Part shown: piece after piece, positions 49,179 to 60,313 of the stretch
Layout of the letters: each line of letters starts with the position of its first letter
Position numbering within the stretch: position 1 is the stretch's first letter
Assembly: GCA_003116975.1 (NCBI GenBank)
Contig: BGKB01000031.1
Location: 372,001-436,000 of the forward strand
Length of the DNA stretch: 64,000 nt
Source: Aurantiochytrium sp. KH105
Lineage: Eukaryota; Sar; Bigyra; Thraustochytrida; Thraustochytriidae
Direction of reading: 5' to 3'
Made by a program: the position numbers and the translations under genes
The notes under the pieces: model-generated
What the model saw: only the letters and a program-made list of their open reading frames with translations
The model's database searches: none
What the model was told of the DNA's origin: nothing

Positions 49179-49892
49179 ATGACAGAGCAAAGCGCGACCT
49201 CGCGCGACGAGGAGACTGCCGCGCTTGTGGCACGCATCTTAAAGGAAGAGGACTACTTTGAGGTGCTCAGCATCGAGAAGACAGCCTCCGAGAAGGAGGT
49301 CATCAAAGCGTACAGAAAGCTCGCGCTGCGAGTGCATCCGGACAAGACCAAGGTAGAAGGCGCGGAAGAGGCCTTCAAGCGTGTGTCCTCCGCTTTTGCC
49401 TGTCTCCGCGATGCCGATAGCCGCAGCCATTACGAGCGTTTCGGCAGAGACCCTTCGCAATCACAAGTTGGCGGTCAACAGGGCAACCCATTTGCTGGTC
49501 ACATGGACCCGAATGACCTGTTTCGAGAAATGTTTGCCGAGATGCAGCGTGCACAGGCCGCACAAGGCATGGGGCGTGGACCTGGCGGAATGCCTGCTGG
49601 TTTCACCTTTGTCGGGGGACCAGGATTGGGTGGCTTTGGAGGCCAGGGTCAGGGCGGACCCTTTGTAGTGAATGGCGTGAATCTGCGCGAGCACATTCCG
49701 CCGGGGCTGAGGCCCCTTTACGATGTGCTCCCCGGCAATGTGCTTGCAATGATTTTCGGGCTGCTTTTCTTCTTTATCATTCAACAGGTGAATTGGCCGC
49801 TCTTTATGCTCGTCTCAATTGGTGCTCCGAGTCAACTCAAGGGGCCGCTCATGATTGGAATTGTGCTTGGCAGCCTCTTGGGCTTTGTGTGA
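49179..49892 (+). CDS. Membrane-anchored DnaJ (Hsp40) protein
   Basis: Co-chaperone of 237 residues that should stimulate Hsp70 ATPase. J domain at about 24-90 with the HPD triad at 53-55 (RVHPDKT), preceded by AYRKLAL. A Gly/Met-rich linker (about 93-170) follows, then hydrophobic segments at about 187-205 and 215-235 near the C-terminus, so the protein is likely anchored in a membrane with the J domain cytosolic. The arrangement is similar to DNAJB12/DNAJB14, which sit in the ER, but here there is no DUF1977 domain after the membrane segment. Start in CGCCATGA context. Single exon. Confidence 0.85.
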   Translation: MTEQSATSRDEETAALVARILKEEDYFEVLSIEKTASEKEVIKAYRKLALRVHPDKTKVEGAEEAFKRVSSAFACLRDADSRSHYERFGRDPSQSQVGGQQGNPFAGHMDPNDLFREMFAEMQRAQAAQGMGRGPGGMPAGFTFVGGPGLGGFGGQGQGGPFVVNGVNLREHIPPGLRPLYDVLPGNVLAMIFGLLFFFIIQQVNWPLFMLVSIGAPSQLKGPLMIGIVLGSLLGFV

Positions 49893-50473
49893 AGCGGCAT
49901 GCTATCCGCCGCGCGATAGTTATTAGACTTGATCCCGTTATCGTTTCAGAGACACCATGTGGAGTCAGTGATTCTCCTGTTGTGGAAAGTTAGATCAGGG
50001 CTGACCACTCTAGATCACGGGATTTCAACACGTAATCGACGGATTGGTCTTTGGTGAGGAAAATCGGTTTAATTTTTCTTCTGCGAGCTGTTTTCCTAGG
50101 ATTGTTATGAGCAGCACGTCGCAGTCGCTAGAAATATCCTGAAGGGGCGTCTGCCCAAGTCAAGTTTAGGTGTCTCTATTCTTTCTCTCCCTTTTTCTTT
50201 TCGTAAGCCTCAAACCTGTATTGAATGCTGATTTGTAAAAGAGACCCGTTTGCAGACTTCGTCATATTTTGGCGCAGGACTACGTCCACGAGTTTGGATC
50301 TAGTGCGCATTTTATGCGTAGACATCGAGAGAAGTGCCGGCTCGACCCTCGTACTGATGCTTTGGTGAACGCATTAATTGAATGTTGTTAGAGTCCTAAA
50401 AAAAAATACTCTGTCTTACTGTTTCTTGTCTGAGCAAACGCGTATCTGCGCACAATCTACGAGAATGGCTAGT
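49893..50473. other. Convergent 3' region of DnaJ and UPRT genes
   Basis: No gene seen; about 580 bp of comparatively AT-rich sequence. Confidence 0.55.
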
Positions 50474-51229
50474 TCATTCCTTGCGCTGGCGCTTTGGGGA
50501 GGGAGGGATCGTGCCGGCGGCAACGTCGCGGGTGTCAAAGAGTCGGTCACCAACATCGCCAATACCAGGAATAATCTCACCGTCCTCGGAGAGGTTGTCG
50601 TCAATGGCGGCAATGTGGATCTTGACGCTCGGGTGCGCGTCAAGAAGGCTGCTCAGCCCAGCGCGCGAACCGACGACAGACATGACGTGGATGTCCTCGA
50701 CACCCCACTCCTTGAGGATCTGCACGACAGCGCTGCTGGTGCCCGCAGTAGCAATCACGGGCTCCAAGATGATGGCGCGGTTGATGGTGCATTCACGCGG
50801 AAGGCGGTTGTAGTACAGGGTTGATACCAAGGAGTTTTTGCCCTTGTACATGCCAATGTGCAGCACCTGGGCGGTGGTGAGAATCTCGAGCATTGCATCG
50901 ACCATGCCGAGGCCCGACCTAAGCACTGGGACAAGGCCCACGTCCATGTCAAGCTCTGCCCCGGTGTGCTTGGCCTGCGGCGTTTGCACAACGCAAGGCT
51001 TGGTGGTAAGGTCCTTGGTTGCCTCGTATCCGAGGTACATGGTCAGTTCCCGCATCAACTCGCGAAAATGCTTGCTTGATGTCTCTTTGCGTCGCAGCTG
51101 AGTCATCTTATGTCGGGCCACGGGGTGGTCCAGCAAGTGCACCTTGCTCTTGAGCGTCTCAAGGTCCAGTACGGGCACTTCCTCGTCCATGGTGTTGGCC
51201 GTCGTCGCCGCGGCTGCGTCTTCCGCCAT
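50474..51229 (-). CDS. Uracil phosphoribosyltransferase
   Basis: Pyrimidine salvage: uracil + PRPP to UMP + PPi. 251 residues. Recognised from VPVLRSGLGMVDAML (the bacterial Upp-like segment), the PRPP-binding loop ILEPVIATAGTSSA (family form usually LLDPMLATGGS) and the uracil-recognition end IIPGIGDVGDRLFDT (family form usually PGLGDAGDRxFGT). Two changes, Asp to Glu at the PRPP loop and Gly to Asp in the final FGT, are unusual. The N-terminal ~18 and C-terminal ~15 residues are extra to the core. The RSGLGMVDAML and HIGMYK phrases look more bacterial than the yeast FUR1 type. Single exon; start in AAAATGG context. Confidence 0.9.
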   Translation of the reverse strand: MAEDAAAATTANTMDEEVPVLDLETLKSKVHLLDHPVARHKMTQLRRKETSSKHFRELMRELTMYLGYEATKDLTTKPCVVQTPQAKHTGAELDMDVGLVPVLRSGLGMVDAMLEILTTAQVLHIGMYKGKNSLVSTLYYNRLPRECTINRAIILEPVIATAGTSSAVVQILKEWGVEDIHVMSVVGSRAGLSSLLDAHPSVKIHIAAIDDNLSEDGEIIPGIGDVGDRLFDTRDVAAGTIPPSPKRQRKE

Positions 51230-51931
51230 TTTCCGCTCCTGAGATTTCTCTCCTCTCCTCTCCTCTCCTCTCCTCTTCGTTCTCCTTCTCCGTCCCTTTC
51301 CTTCTCCTTTCCGTTTGTTTCGTCTCGTTTCGTCTCACTCCAATGGCTTTGGGCAGGGCGTCGGCCCCGGCGCCTTCGCGTCGCGCGCGACAGCTCTCCG
51401 CAGACGTCTCGCTCCTCGCGCAGGCAGGCTCCAGCTCAACGGTTTGCGATCTGTGGAAAATGCTTCGCTGGGTTCTTTCCTTTTCCTTTCCCTTGCCTTC
51501 TTCTTTTCAGTGACATCGAGAAGCAAAATCTTCTTCCGTTTGCGTTGCGCAGATCCCTGCTTTTGCGTTGCGCAGCCGTATCGAGCTGACACGGCCTGTG
51601 CCTGTGCCTTGCAACGAGCAGACAGGCGGAGAGACAGAGACGCAGACGAGCCAGCAGACAGACCGCTTCTCGGGCGGCACTGCGGCGCGGCGCGGTGGCG
51701 CAGCGGAGAGCCGCGGCGGCGCGCGGGCTAGCGAAGCGAGAGCGCGAGAGCGCGAGACCCGGCGAGGCGTTTGGGCTCGAGCGGCTCGCAGCCGTGCACG
51801 GCGCCAGTCGCTAGCTTTAGTAGGAGTAGTACACCATACTTTGAACAGCGGCGACCAGCAGTGGCCCCCTCGACTTCACGCGAGCGGAGGACCAGCGAGC
51901 GACGCAGGCACGCAAGCCACACGCACGTAGG
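51230..51931. promoter_or_regulatory. Divergent intergenic region between UPRT and RMND1-like genes
   Basis: About 700 bp between divergent starts, so presumably holding both promoters. Contains a CTCCT array (51249-51275). No gene seen. Confidence 0.45.
51249..51275. repeat. (CTCCT)n pentanucleotide array
   Basis: Five pyrimidine-only pentamers about 20 bp upstream of the UPRT start codon. Confidence 0.92.
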
Positions 51932-53269
51932 ATGTGGCTCGCGGCGGTTCAGGGCGCGGGGAGGCTGGCCTCGCGCCGGCGACCGAACGCGAGCATGACG
52001 CGGTCGTTCTCAACGGCCCTGGAGTCGTACGAGGCGTACACGGAGTCGGGGAGCAGCAGCGGGAGCAGCAGCAGCGACAGCGGGCAATACCCCAAACGCT
52101 TCGTGGTGCCACGCGCAGAGGGCGCGGGCAATGTGCGTGCGTACTACATTGCGAAAAAGATCAATGTTGTTCCTATGTTTCAGAAAATGTACGGCAGGCA
52201 ACGAAATTGGCTCGAGGTGGACAGCTTGATTGTCTCCTTCCCGCACGGCCGCATGCCCTTTGCGCAAGCAGCGGCAGAGAACGACCATGGCGAAAGCTCG
52301 CACCGATCGCGTCGACATCAGCGAGATGATCCTGATGCAGACGATTCCGGCGTTCCTGCGCGTGGGGCTCCCCCTGCCCCACCGCCGCCTCCGTCGGAAC
52401 CAGCGCCCGGAAGCCGGGCCAAGCTCGGTCTCGGACCCTTTGGCCCGAAACGAACCAGCGAGGCCAAAGCAAAGGCCGAGGGCGACCAAAGCGGAAGCAA
52501 CGTCGAGGTTCCGGCTGTAAAGGCGACCTTTGGAAAGGCTCGCAATATTCTTAGCAAGAGCGAAGGCGGCCACCCTTGCGCTGTGTTCTTTGACTATGGC
52601 GCTGTGGTCTTTTTTGATTGCGATGAGGTCCTACAGACAGAGAGCATCACCCAGGCGGAACAGTTTTGTGTCGGATATCTGGACACGGGCGGCGCCGCAG
52701 GCGCGGACGACTTCATGGTGGAGGTGGACCCCACTCAAGAGTCTTGGAGCACCTTCAAGTCAAATCGACTCGTCGTGCAAAAGATGGACATGAACAATAT
52801 TCGTGTCATTGCGTCCGTTTTGGGCCAGTCCGTGGCGTTGGGCCACTTTGAGCGCGTCGTGGACGGCATGCTGCAGAGTTTTGAGTCCGCCAATTCGGAA
52901 GAAACTCTTGGTGCGCATTCCTACACGCCGTCGCGAACAAAGCTTCTCTATCGCATGTTGAGCGAGAGCAACTCGGTTCTGAGCGAGGTCATCGTCAAGC
53001 TCGGTGTGCTTGATCGCACGCGAATGAAGGAGGCGTGGAGGTTTCCCAAGTATGGTGTGATCTGGGAAGGCCTTCGCGAGGAATTTGAAATCAGCGATCG
53101 CTTCTCGGTGTTGGAGATGAAGGCTTCTTATCTGCAGAGCAACATGCGCTTCCTCGTCGAGCTTATTCACTCCCACAAGGGGGAGCGCCTCGAGTGGATG
53201 ATTATCGTCCTAATTACCCTCGAGCTTATTGTCTCTGTGTATGGCTTGTTCACTGGCGCGCCGCACTAG
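51932..53269 (+). CDS. RMND1/Sif2-Sif3 (DUF155) family mitochondrial protein
   Basis: A 445-residue protein of the DUF155 family, whose animal member RMND1 supports mitochondrial translation at the inner membrane. The N-terminus (1-30, MWLAAVQG with several Arg and no acids) is a likely mitochondrial presequence. A Ser-rich stretch and a ~90-residue Pro/Ala/charged insertion (about 115-205) interrupt the first part. The DUF155 core follows, with CAVFFDYGAVVFFDCDE, NNIRVIASVLGQSVALGHFE and the closing RLEWMIIVLITLELIVSVYGLF, one C-terminal membrane helix. The insertion makes it longer than most relatives. Start in AGGATGTGG context; single exon. Confidence 0.88.
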   Translation: MWLAAVQGAGRLASRRRPNASMTRSFSTALESYEAYTESGSSSGSSSSDSGQYPKRFVVPRAEGAGNVRAYYIAKKINVVPMFQKMYGRQRNWLEVDSLIVSFPHGRMPFAQAAAENDHGESSHRSRRHQRDDPDADDSGVPARGAPPAPPPPPSEPAPGSRAKLGLGPFGPKRTSEAKAKAEGDQSGSNVEVPAVKATFGKARNILSKSEGGHPCAVFFDYGAVVFFDCDEVLQTESITQAEQFCVGYLDTGGAAGADDFMVEVDPTQESWSTFKSNRLVVQKMDMNNIRVIASVLGQSVALGHFERVVDGMLQSFESANSEETLGAHSYTPSRTKLLYRMLSESNSVLSEVIVKLGVLDRTRMKEAWRFPKYGVIWEGLREEFEISDRFSVLEMKASYLQSNMRFLVELIHSHKGERLEWMIIVLITLELIVSVYGLFTGAPH

Positions 53270-54064
53270 GCCATGCACTCTGGATGTTCGTTTCTAGATA
53301 AATGCAAGCATGTACAACTGTGACTGTTCTGTATCTTGCCGCCTCTTTCTTTCGTCTTTAGCTGTCGTACATCTCGTCCTTTGCAGTCAGATTTGCGCGC
53401 CATTTTCAAAGCCCGCAATGGCTTCGTTCATATGCCATCGTGCTCTTCGTCTTTTGCAGTCAGCTTTCGGACCCACCATTTTAGGTCCTCTTCGCGATGT
53501 TTCATTGCTTTGCGCGGCCGTTTTCTCGATGTCTTGCCTTTACGTTGCGTGAAGTGAAGTGAACTAAAGTGAAGTGACTGCAGCATGGAACACATGCGAG
53601 CGAGCGAGTGAGCGAGCTTCTCTTCTGCCAGGCGTCGCCGACACGAGTCAGATTGGTGCCGCCATTTCCCGAAGACATCGCGTGCTGCCATCAGCCACTG
53701 GCTCGTCGGAGTGAGCGCTGCAGCTGAGACTCACAGTGAGATAAAACTAACAGGCCAGCCGACGGGCTCTTTTCCTCTCTCCCTCTCACGCTGTGTCTCG
53801 GACCTTGCTTTACGTTGCTTCCCAAACATTCCCTGGCCTTTCTCTTATCTTATAACGAGGGCGGAGCGGGAATGTGGCGGCGATCGCGAGTGGCAACGAC
53901 TTCGTAGATTGGCGTTGGCGATGTGGGCCACTGGCAAGATTCCTTTTTACTTTTCTCTCCTCATTCTCCTCAACCTACTTGAAGGGGCAGCTAACCGACC
54001 TTTCCTGGCTGGCGGCAAGTCTGAATTTTGCACTGTTCTGGCTCTGGGCCAGCCACTGCTAGTA

Positions 54065-54079
54065 CCCCCCCCCCCCCCC
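54065..54079. repeat. Poly-C run (15 nt)
   Basis: Fifteen consecutive C. Confidence 0.92.
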
Positions 54080-54628
54080 AAGTGGCTAACTGCTCGACTG
54101 CCACAGTGGCGACGCAGCGAAAATTGCTAATCAACTAATCAACCGCCCGCCGCGGGCAACCAACCAACTAATGTAAGCTATACCTGAAAACTCGATCCGT
54201 GGATGGAAAGCCTTCGGTTATGCGATTCATGTTACCGGTGTAGGCACCCCTCCCTCCCTGTCGGCCCGGCCTTGTCGGTAGTATCCGCTGAGCCGGTACG
54301 CGAGCTGGGCTATCAGACTTTCTCAGCTAGCTCGCTTCTCGTGGCCCTGCACTGACTGCACTGCAGGCCCTCAACGGCCAGCCCTGCCAAGCTTAGACAG
54401 CCGCACCGAGGCAGACGGCTTAAAATGGGTCGTTTCGCCGCGAAGTTGAGTTGGTCTGCGAAGGATGAAAGTTGTCGAGACGCAGACGGCGATCACGAGC
54501 GCGAGCGGGAGCGGCGTCCGCTCCGAGGCTCCACTGTGTAAGTAACGGTGGAGCCTGAGCAGCGCCTGGCCCACTGTTCATGCCCTACTTGCACGGCTCG
54601 CGGCGGCGCCCTCGAGCAGCAGGCGGCA

Positions 54629-54675
54629 GATGGATGGATGGATGGATGGATGGATGGATGAATGGATGTGGATGG
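54629..54675. repeat. (GATG)n microsatellite
   Basis: About eight GATG units, then degenerate copies (AATGGATGTGGATG). Confidence 0.92.
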
Positions 54676-55530
54676 AGCGGCCGCGTGGTCGCGAAAGGCG
54701 AGGCGAGGCAGGTAGCGGAACGGGAGCCTTGAGATGGAGCTAGCTAGTGAGCTAGTGGCCCAGCCCAGCTTAGCTGCTGCTGCCAGTGGGTTCTTTCCCT
54801 GCCCCCCGGGGGGCACGGCCTGCGCGGCGGCGCAGATACGAGTTTAGGCGGGACGCAAGGGCGGAGGATTCGAAGCAAGGGCGCCAAGCAGGGAGCGAGA
54901 AGAGCAGCTCAAATCCGAAACCCGTTGAGCCGCTCGACCGGTCGAGCCACCGGCCGCGGCAGGGTCTGCGCTCCATCCGCCCCGTCGCTCCCTCGTCCGC
55001 ACGCCTGCCCGCACGCCCGCACGCCCGCACGCCCCCCCCCGCGCGCGCACGCGCGCACGCACGCCGCCACCGTCGCACCCGCCGCTGCGGCAGCGACGGC
55101 GCGGGACGCGAACCCGGAGCCCGGTTTCGAAAAAGGGGAGAAGAAGGCGCAAAGGCGACCACACGCGAGGCGCAGGCGCAGGCGCAGACGCGGGCGCGGA
55201 GGCAAGGGAGGCGCCACACGCCTCGGGCGGAAAGGCACGCTTGTGAGCAAGCTAGCCTTGCTTGCTTTGCTTGCTGAGCTAGCTTGCCAGCCAGGTCAAT
55301 CGGGCCTTCGGACGGAGTGGAGTATCTTGGTGTGTTTTCATCTGTACAGAACCGCAACGTCTCGGGACCTGAAAAGAGAGCAGAGCCCCTCTTGCAGGCG
55401 TCAAGGCCGCGACCTGCGGAGCGGCGACGCCGGAGGTTCTCAAGGTGAGACGTGGCCCGTCTGACGCCGGAAGACCGGAAAAAGGAGGAAACAAACGAAC
55501 GTAGCAAGGTCAAGAAGAGCTAGAGCCAAG

Positions 55531-58500
55531 ATGACGACCGTTGCCTTTGGCTGGAATCAGAATCATCAGCTGGGACTCGGCGACACCCAGCTTCGCGTGG
55601 TGCCCCAAGTCGTCACTGCGCTCGAGGGAAGCGTCGTTGTCAGCGTCGTATGCGGAAGCCGCTACACGGTCGCCCTCTCCAAGGAGGGAAATGTGTACTC
55701 TTGGGGCCGCGGCGATGACAATCAGCTTGGCCTCAGCAAAGGCGGTGCCCTCGCCACGGTGCCACGCCTCGTCCAGACACTCGAGTCCGTGCGCATCGTG
55801 AGCATTGCTGCGCGTGGCGCACATACCCTTGCGCTCTCAGCAGAGGGACGCGTGTTCGCGTGGGGAAGGTAAGTTGTTGTTGATGAACCACCCATCATGT
55901 GCTGCAGTGCTTTTCTTTACATCGCCAATCGATCTCTCCCACATTGACGCCGCTTTTTGGCGCGCACAAAAAGTACCTTGCAGCACATATGGTCATTTGC
56001 CGCGCACACGGAACACTAACGATCAGACCTGACGACGGTCTCCTTTTTCTCGATTTATTTCGTTTCATTGCCTTTATGCAGAAATGATGAGGGCCAACTT
56101 GGTCTCGGCCACCGCGACCCATGCAAAACGCCCACCGAGATCTCGTTCTTTCGCGAACACGAGACTCTTGTGACGAAAATTGCCTGCGGGAAAGTACATT
56201 CAGTCGCCATCTCCAGGGCCGGGTACCTGTACTCTTGGGGAGATGATGACGATGGCGCCACCGGACTTGCCGCTGGGGAAGCCGTCCTGGAACCGCGCAG
56301 ACTACCTTCGCTCTCCGACGTCACGGATGTGGCTTGCGGCTCCCGCCACACTCTTGTCCTTGTCGATGATACGAATGTCGACGCAGAAATCACCGTTCCG
56401 CGATACATGTGCAATCAGCTCTTTGCCTTTGGCTGGGGAACTTACGGTCAGCTCGGCACAGGCGAGCGCAAGGCTCGCTCCGAGCCAACTCCAGTCTACT
56501 TTCCGGCCCCGCTCCGCGCTACACAAAAAGTCCGCATCACCCAGATTGCTTGCGGATACCGCCACAGTCTCGCCGTGCTGACTTCGTTCGAACCAAATGA
56601 AGACGAGGAGTTTTCGAACCTTTTTGCCTTTGGCTGGAACCAGTACGGCCAGCTTGGCGTCACGACACAGGGATCGAGCATGGCGCTCGAGCCCATGCTA
56701 GTGACCTCGCTCCCGAGCTCAGTCCTCCACGTCTGTGGCGGTGGCCGCCACACCATTGCCGTTGTGCAGCGCGATAGCGATGGCGCCAAGCGCATGTTTG
56801 CTTGGGGCCGCAATGACGATGGCCAGCTGGGCGCCGGGACCACTTTCTCTGACCAAACTTCGCCTCTGCGCGTGAAGTGCTTCGGTCGCGATGTGGCCTT
56901 CGTTGCTGCGGGCTGGTCACACACCGTCGCCATTCTCTCGGATCGCGTAGGGTCCCCGGACACGGAAGAAGGGCCCGAGAATGAGCACTACTACGTCCCG
57001 CGGTCGCCCTCGACGCAGTTCCTCTTTGAGCGCCGCCAGGAGATGATGCGCCACAAAAATAGCTTCTTCTCTCGTATGCCACTTGGCTCAAAGCTGGCTC
57101 AATTTCGCGAGCTCTTTGGGGGCGTCTTCACCTACGGCAACCTTGACGCTGGTTTTGCCCAGTTTCTCAACACGCTGATCCTCCTTCTCAACCTCTTGAG
57201 TTCGATGCGCATCCGGGTCGGCGTAGAGCAAAGTTTGGTTGTGGGCAAGATTGTCCCTGGCGCGACCTTGACTGTTTTCCTGAGCAACATTGTCTTTGGC
57301 GCGTGGGCTGACCTCAAGGCGAGGCGGGCCGAGGGCGAAGACTTTACTGCGCTCCCTCACGGCATCAACACGGTTCTCTTTTTCGCCTTCACCATGCTCA
57401 TCATGGCACCTGTTTTCGAAAAGACTGGTGACGCTGAGCTTGCGTACCACACCGGCCTTGCCTGCTGCTTTGTTCTGGGCGTTCTTGAGCTCCCGGCGCT
57501 CTTCCTCGTCGAGCACATTCGCAAAGTCGTGCCGCGCGCGGCCATGATGTCCGCCATGGCTGGCGTCTCGCTTACTTTCATTGCAATGACCTTTACCGTG
57601 CAGATCTTCTCCAACCCGGCCGTGGCCATCATTCCCATGGTCGTCATTCTCACTTGTTACGGATCAAACGTGCAGCTCCCATACAAGGTTCCCGCAGGAC
57701 TTGTCGCGCTCGTGTTGGGCAGCATCATTGTTGCCGTGGCTCGTGCCTTTGATCTGCAGCTCATGGACCCAGCTTCGGAGCAAAATCCCGCTGCCGACGG
57801 ATCCTTGCACAGTGGGACGGGCTTTTACCTTCCCTCGAGCTCGCTGCCCGACGTGTTCCACGCTCTCCTCGATTCGCGGACATGGCCCTACATTACGGTA
57901 GTTGTGCCAATGCTCATTGTCAACATTGTGACGAACCTTTCATGCTTTGAAGCCTCCGAGGCCGTCGGCGACTCGTACAGCATCCGACAAGGCTTGGCGT
58001 TGGACGCGGGAATGACCATCCTTGGCTCGCTCATGGGCTGCCCCTTTCCCACGTGCGTTTACATTGGTCACGGCGCTTTCAAATCAATGGGGGCTTCTGG
58101 CGGCTACAGTTACATTAGCGCAGTGGCGGTCTTGCTCCTTGGTTTGTTCAATGGAACCTCGGCTGTCATGACTGTGGTTCCCGAGGTGGCTGGTGTTGGC
58201 ATTCTCATGTGGATTGGCATCGTCGTCACGGCGCAGGCCTTTGATCGCGATGACGACTACCAGATGGAGTCGAGTAGCTCAGGCTCCCACGCAGCTGCTG
58301 TGGCGCTAGGTCTCTTGCCCGCACTTGCTTCCTGGGGCATGCAGTACATCCAAGCCACAGTCCCGGCCTGCGGCATGGTTCTCAGTAACCCGAGCATGGG
58401 TCTCTCCGAGGTGCACGTGCCCTTTGACAAGGTCATGCGCAACCTCGAGGCCAATGGAGTCTACGTGTATGGTCTCATTGCGCTGTCGCGAGGCTATCTG

Positions 58501-59112
58501 CTTTCCTCTATTTTCCTTGCAAGCGCACTCGTAGAGATCATCGATCGCAAGTTCTTCAACGCAGCCGCTTGGATGCTCGTGGGTGCCGCGCTTTCCTTTG
58601 TGGGCGCCGTTCACTCGTTTGAGCTCGACGAGCACGGCGTGTCCTCCTCGTATGGCTTTCCTGCCAAGACCGAGGGTGATTTCCCCATCAAGTATGCCTT
58701 TGCGTACTCTGGTGCTGCCGTGCTTTTACTCCTTTTCGAGATTCGGGAAGGCGACGGAAGCTCTTTTGATGGCATGGTGCGTGGCGTGCGACATTTTGTG
58801 CGTCGTCGATTGCTAGGCAAAAAGGGTCGAGGCGTCGAGTCTGGTGCTGTAACGCGTCATGACATGGCGCCCGCTCAGCTGGCTCCGGTGACGGCGCTCA
58901 ACTACACGGCCAGCTTTGATGCGGATGAGGACGACTACTCTTCGGTCAACGAAACCACTCCCCTTCAGTTCTCGCCCTCTTCGGGCCCCATTTACTCGTC
59001 AACGATTCCACAAATGTCCCCTAACACGGGCAGCGCTGCGGTGCTCGCAGAGGATGACGACGAGGAAGACGAGGAAGAGGAAGAGGACGACGACCCAAGG
59101 CTCACATTCTAA
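55531..59112 (+). CDS. RCC1-repeat propeller fused to an NCS2-type (xanthine/uracil permease-like) transporter, two exons
   Basis: Exons are 55531-55868 and 56082-59112; the 213-bp intron has donor GTAAGT and acceptor TGCAG, phase 2, and falls inside an RCC1 repeat, so the join is well supported. The product is 1122 residues. Residues 1-~405 contain about seven RCC1 blades (FGWNQNHQLGLGD, SWGRGDDNQLGL, AWGR/NDEGQLGLG, FGWGTYGQLGTG, FGWNQYGQLGV, AWGRNDDGQLGAG). Residues ~450-~990 have roughly 11-13 hydrophobic helices resembling the NCS2/AzgA purine permease superfamily, with FTYGNLDAGFAQFLNTL, SNVQLPYKVPAG and a polar loop FEASEAVGDSYSIRQG. The C-terminal tail is acidic with a final ~17-residue Asp/Glu run. 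Likely a solute transporter with a cytosolic propeller; substrate (purine or other) is inference. SulP transporters are the main alternative for the membrane half. Confidence 0.8.
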
Positions 59113-59264
59113 GAAAGAAAAGGAAGAGTGTAGATGAAAGCTGCGACACTGATATGGGGCGATTGTGTGTCTTCAACCTCCGCGAAGGATCATCTGCTGG
59201 AAGCTCACATTGCATCCGAGATTGCCAGATTTCACCTATCATTTCACTTTTAGCCAACTGCTTT

Positions 59265-59294
59265 TGCATTGCATTGCATTGCATTGCATTGCAT
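59265..59294. repeat. (GCATT)n pentanucleotide array
   Basis: Six GCATT units; related to the GCATC array at 8311-8390. Confidence 0.93.
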
Positions 59295-59511
59295 CATTTT
59301 CGTAGTCCACAAGCAAGCAACCCGCCAATTTTCTTATATAACCTCTTTCTGTCAAAATGACAAGTCGGACGGTCGCTCATGTTTCTTTCTCATTAGCTTG
59401 CAAGTCTTGCGCATGCTTTCGCGCATGCTTTCGCCCTCGCCTCAGCGCTGGTTTCTCTTGTGCGTCCTAACCTTCCCACTGCTTGCGATGCGAGGTTCCC
59501 AAAAGCGGGTT

Positions 59512-59522
59512 GGGGGGGGGGG
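59512..59522. repeat. Poly-G run (about 11 nt)
   Basis: A homopolymer G run upstream of the eS24 gene. Confidence 0.85.
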
Positions 59523-59899
59523 TACGCGCACACCGCGTCCCCGGAGGCCAATCGAAGGGTGCGCGCCAAACTAGGGTAGGGTTACAGAACGCTTGTTCCA
59601 ATCGTTCTGTTCTTCGCAAGGGAATGGGTGGAAGGAGCGGGCGGCGGGGGCGCGCGCAAGTGCGGCACGGGCTCCGGGCAAGTGCGGCAAAGGCGCGGCG
59701 CAAGTGCGCTATAGGGCGCGCAAGTGGGGCAAGGCGGGTGGCTGGCTGGCTGGGTGGAGGGAAAGAGAAGGAAGGGGGCAGAGTCGAGTGGAGTCGAGTC
59801 GAGGCGAGGGGAGTCGCGAGCAAAGCCGTGTGGAGCAGCAGGCAGCAGGCAGCAGCAGCGAGGGCAGGCAGCAGCAGGCAGCAGCGAGACTCGGGCACG

Positions 59900-60313
59900 A
59901 TGTCGGGCAACAACGCCGTGACGATCCGCACGCGCAAGTTCGTGTCGAACCCGCTCATGGCGCGGCGGCAGTTCATCCTCGACGTGCTCCACCCGGGGCG
60001 CGCCGGCGTGTCCAAGGCCGACCTCAAGGAGAAGATCGCCAAGATGTTCAAGGTCAAGGACGCGGACTCGATCATCCTCTTCAACTTTAAGATCGCCTTT
60101 GGTGGCGGCAAGAGCACCGGCTTCTGCTGCATCTACAACACCGTGGAGGACGCCAAGAAGCTCCACGCCAAGCACACGCTCGTGCGCCTTGGCCTTGTCG
60201 AGGCCCCCGTCAAGAAGGGTCGCAAGGGTATCAAGGAGGCCAAGAACCGCGGCAAGAAGATCCGTGGTGTCGGCCGCCGCCTGGCACGCAAGAAGGCAAA
60301 GCGCGCCGAGTAA
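59900..60313 (+). CDS. RPS24: 40S ribosomal protein eS24
   Basis: A 137-residue small-subunit ribosomal protein. The family pattern is plain: [19 protein letters not shown] near the start, [34 protein letters not shown] and a highly basic C-terminal tail ([17 protein letters not shown]). The start ATG 59900 begins MSGNNAV; the frame is open upstream to 59483, but that extension is Arg/Gly/Ser-rich and the known family starts here. Single exon. It is convergent with the CNB-domain gene. Confidence 0.96.
   Translation: MSGNNAVTIRTRKFVSNPLMARRQFILDVLHPGRAGVSKADLKEKIAKMFKVKDADSIILFNFKIAFGGGKSTGFCCIYNTVEDAKKLHAKHTLVRLGLVEAPVKKGRKGIKEAKNRGKKIRGVGRRLARKKAKRAE

Larger units (their letters stand above)
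53270..55530. other. Longest gene-free region in the window
   Basis: About 2.3 kb between the RMND1-like and RCC1-permease genes, both on the plus strand. It holds a poly-C run (54065-54079), a GATG array (54629-54675) and short GC-rich microsatellites near 55005-55060. A 139-codon open frame at 53711-54130 has no family features and is not accepted as a gene. I found no tRNA signature. Confidence 0.5.
59113..59899. other. Intergenic region between the RCC1-permease and eS24 genes
   Basis: No gene seen. Contains a GCATT array (59265-59294), a G11 run (59512-59522) and CAGCAGG-type repeats within the eS24 5' flank (about 59836-59886). Confidence 0.6.

Noticed and set aside
53711-54130. 139-codon open frame in the long intergenic region
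   Set aside because: No domain, no good start context and it ends through the poly-C run; not supported as a gene.
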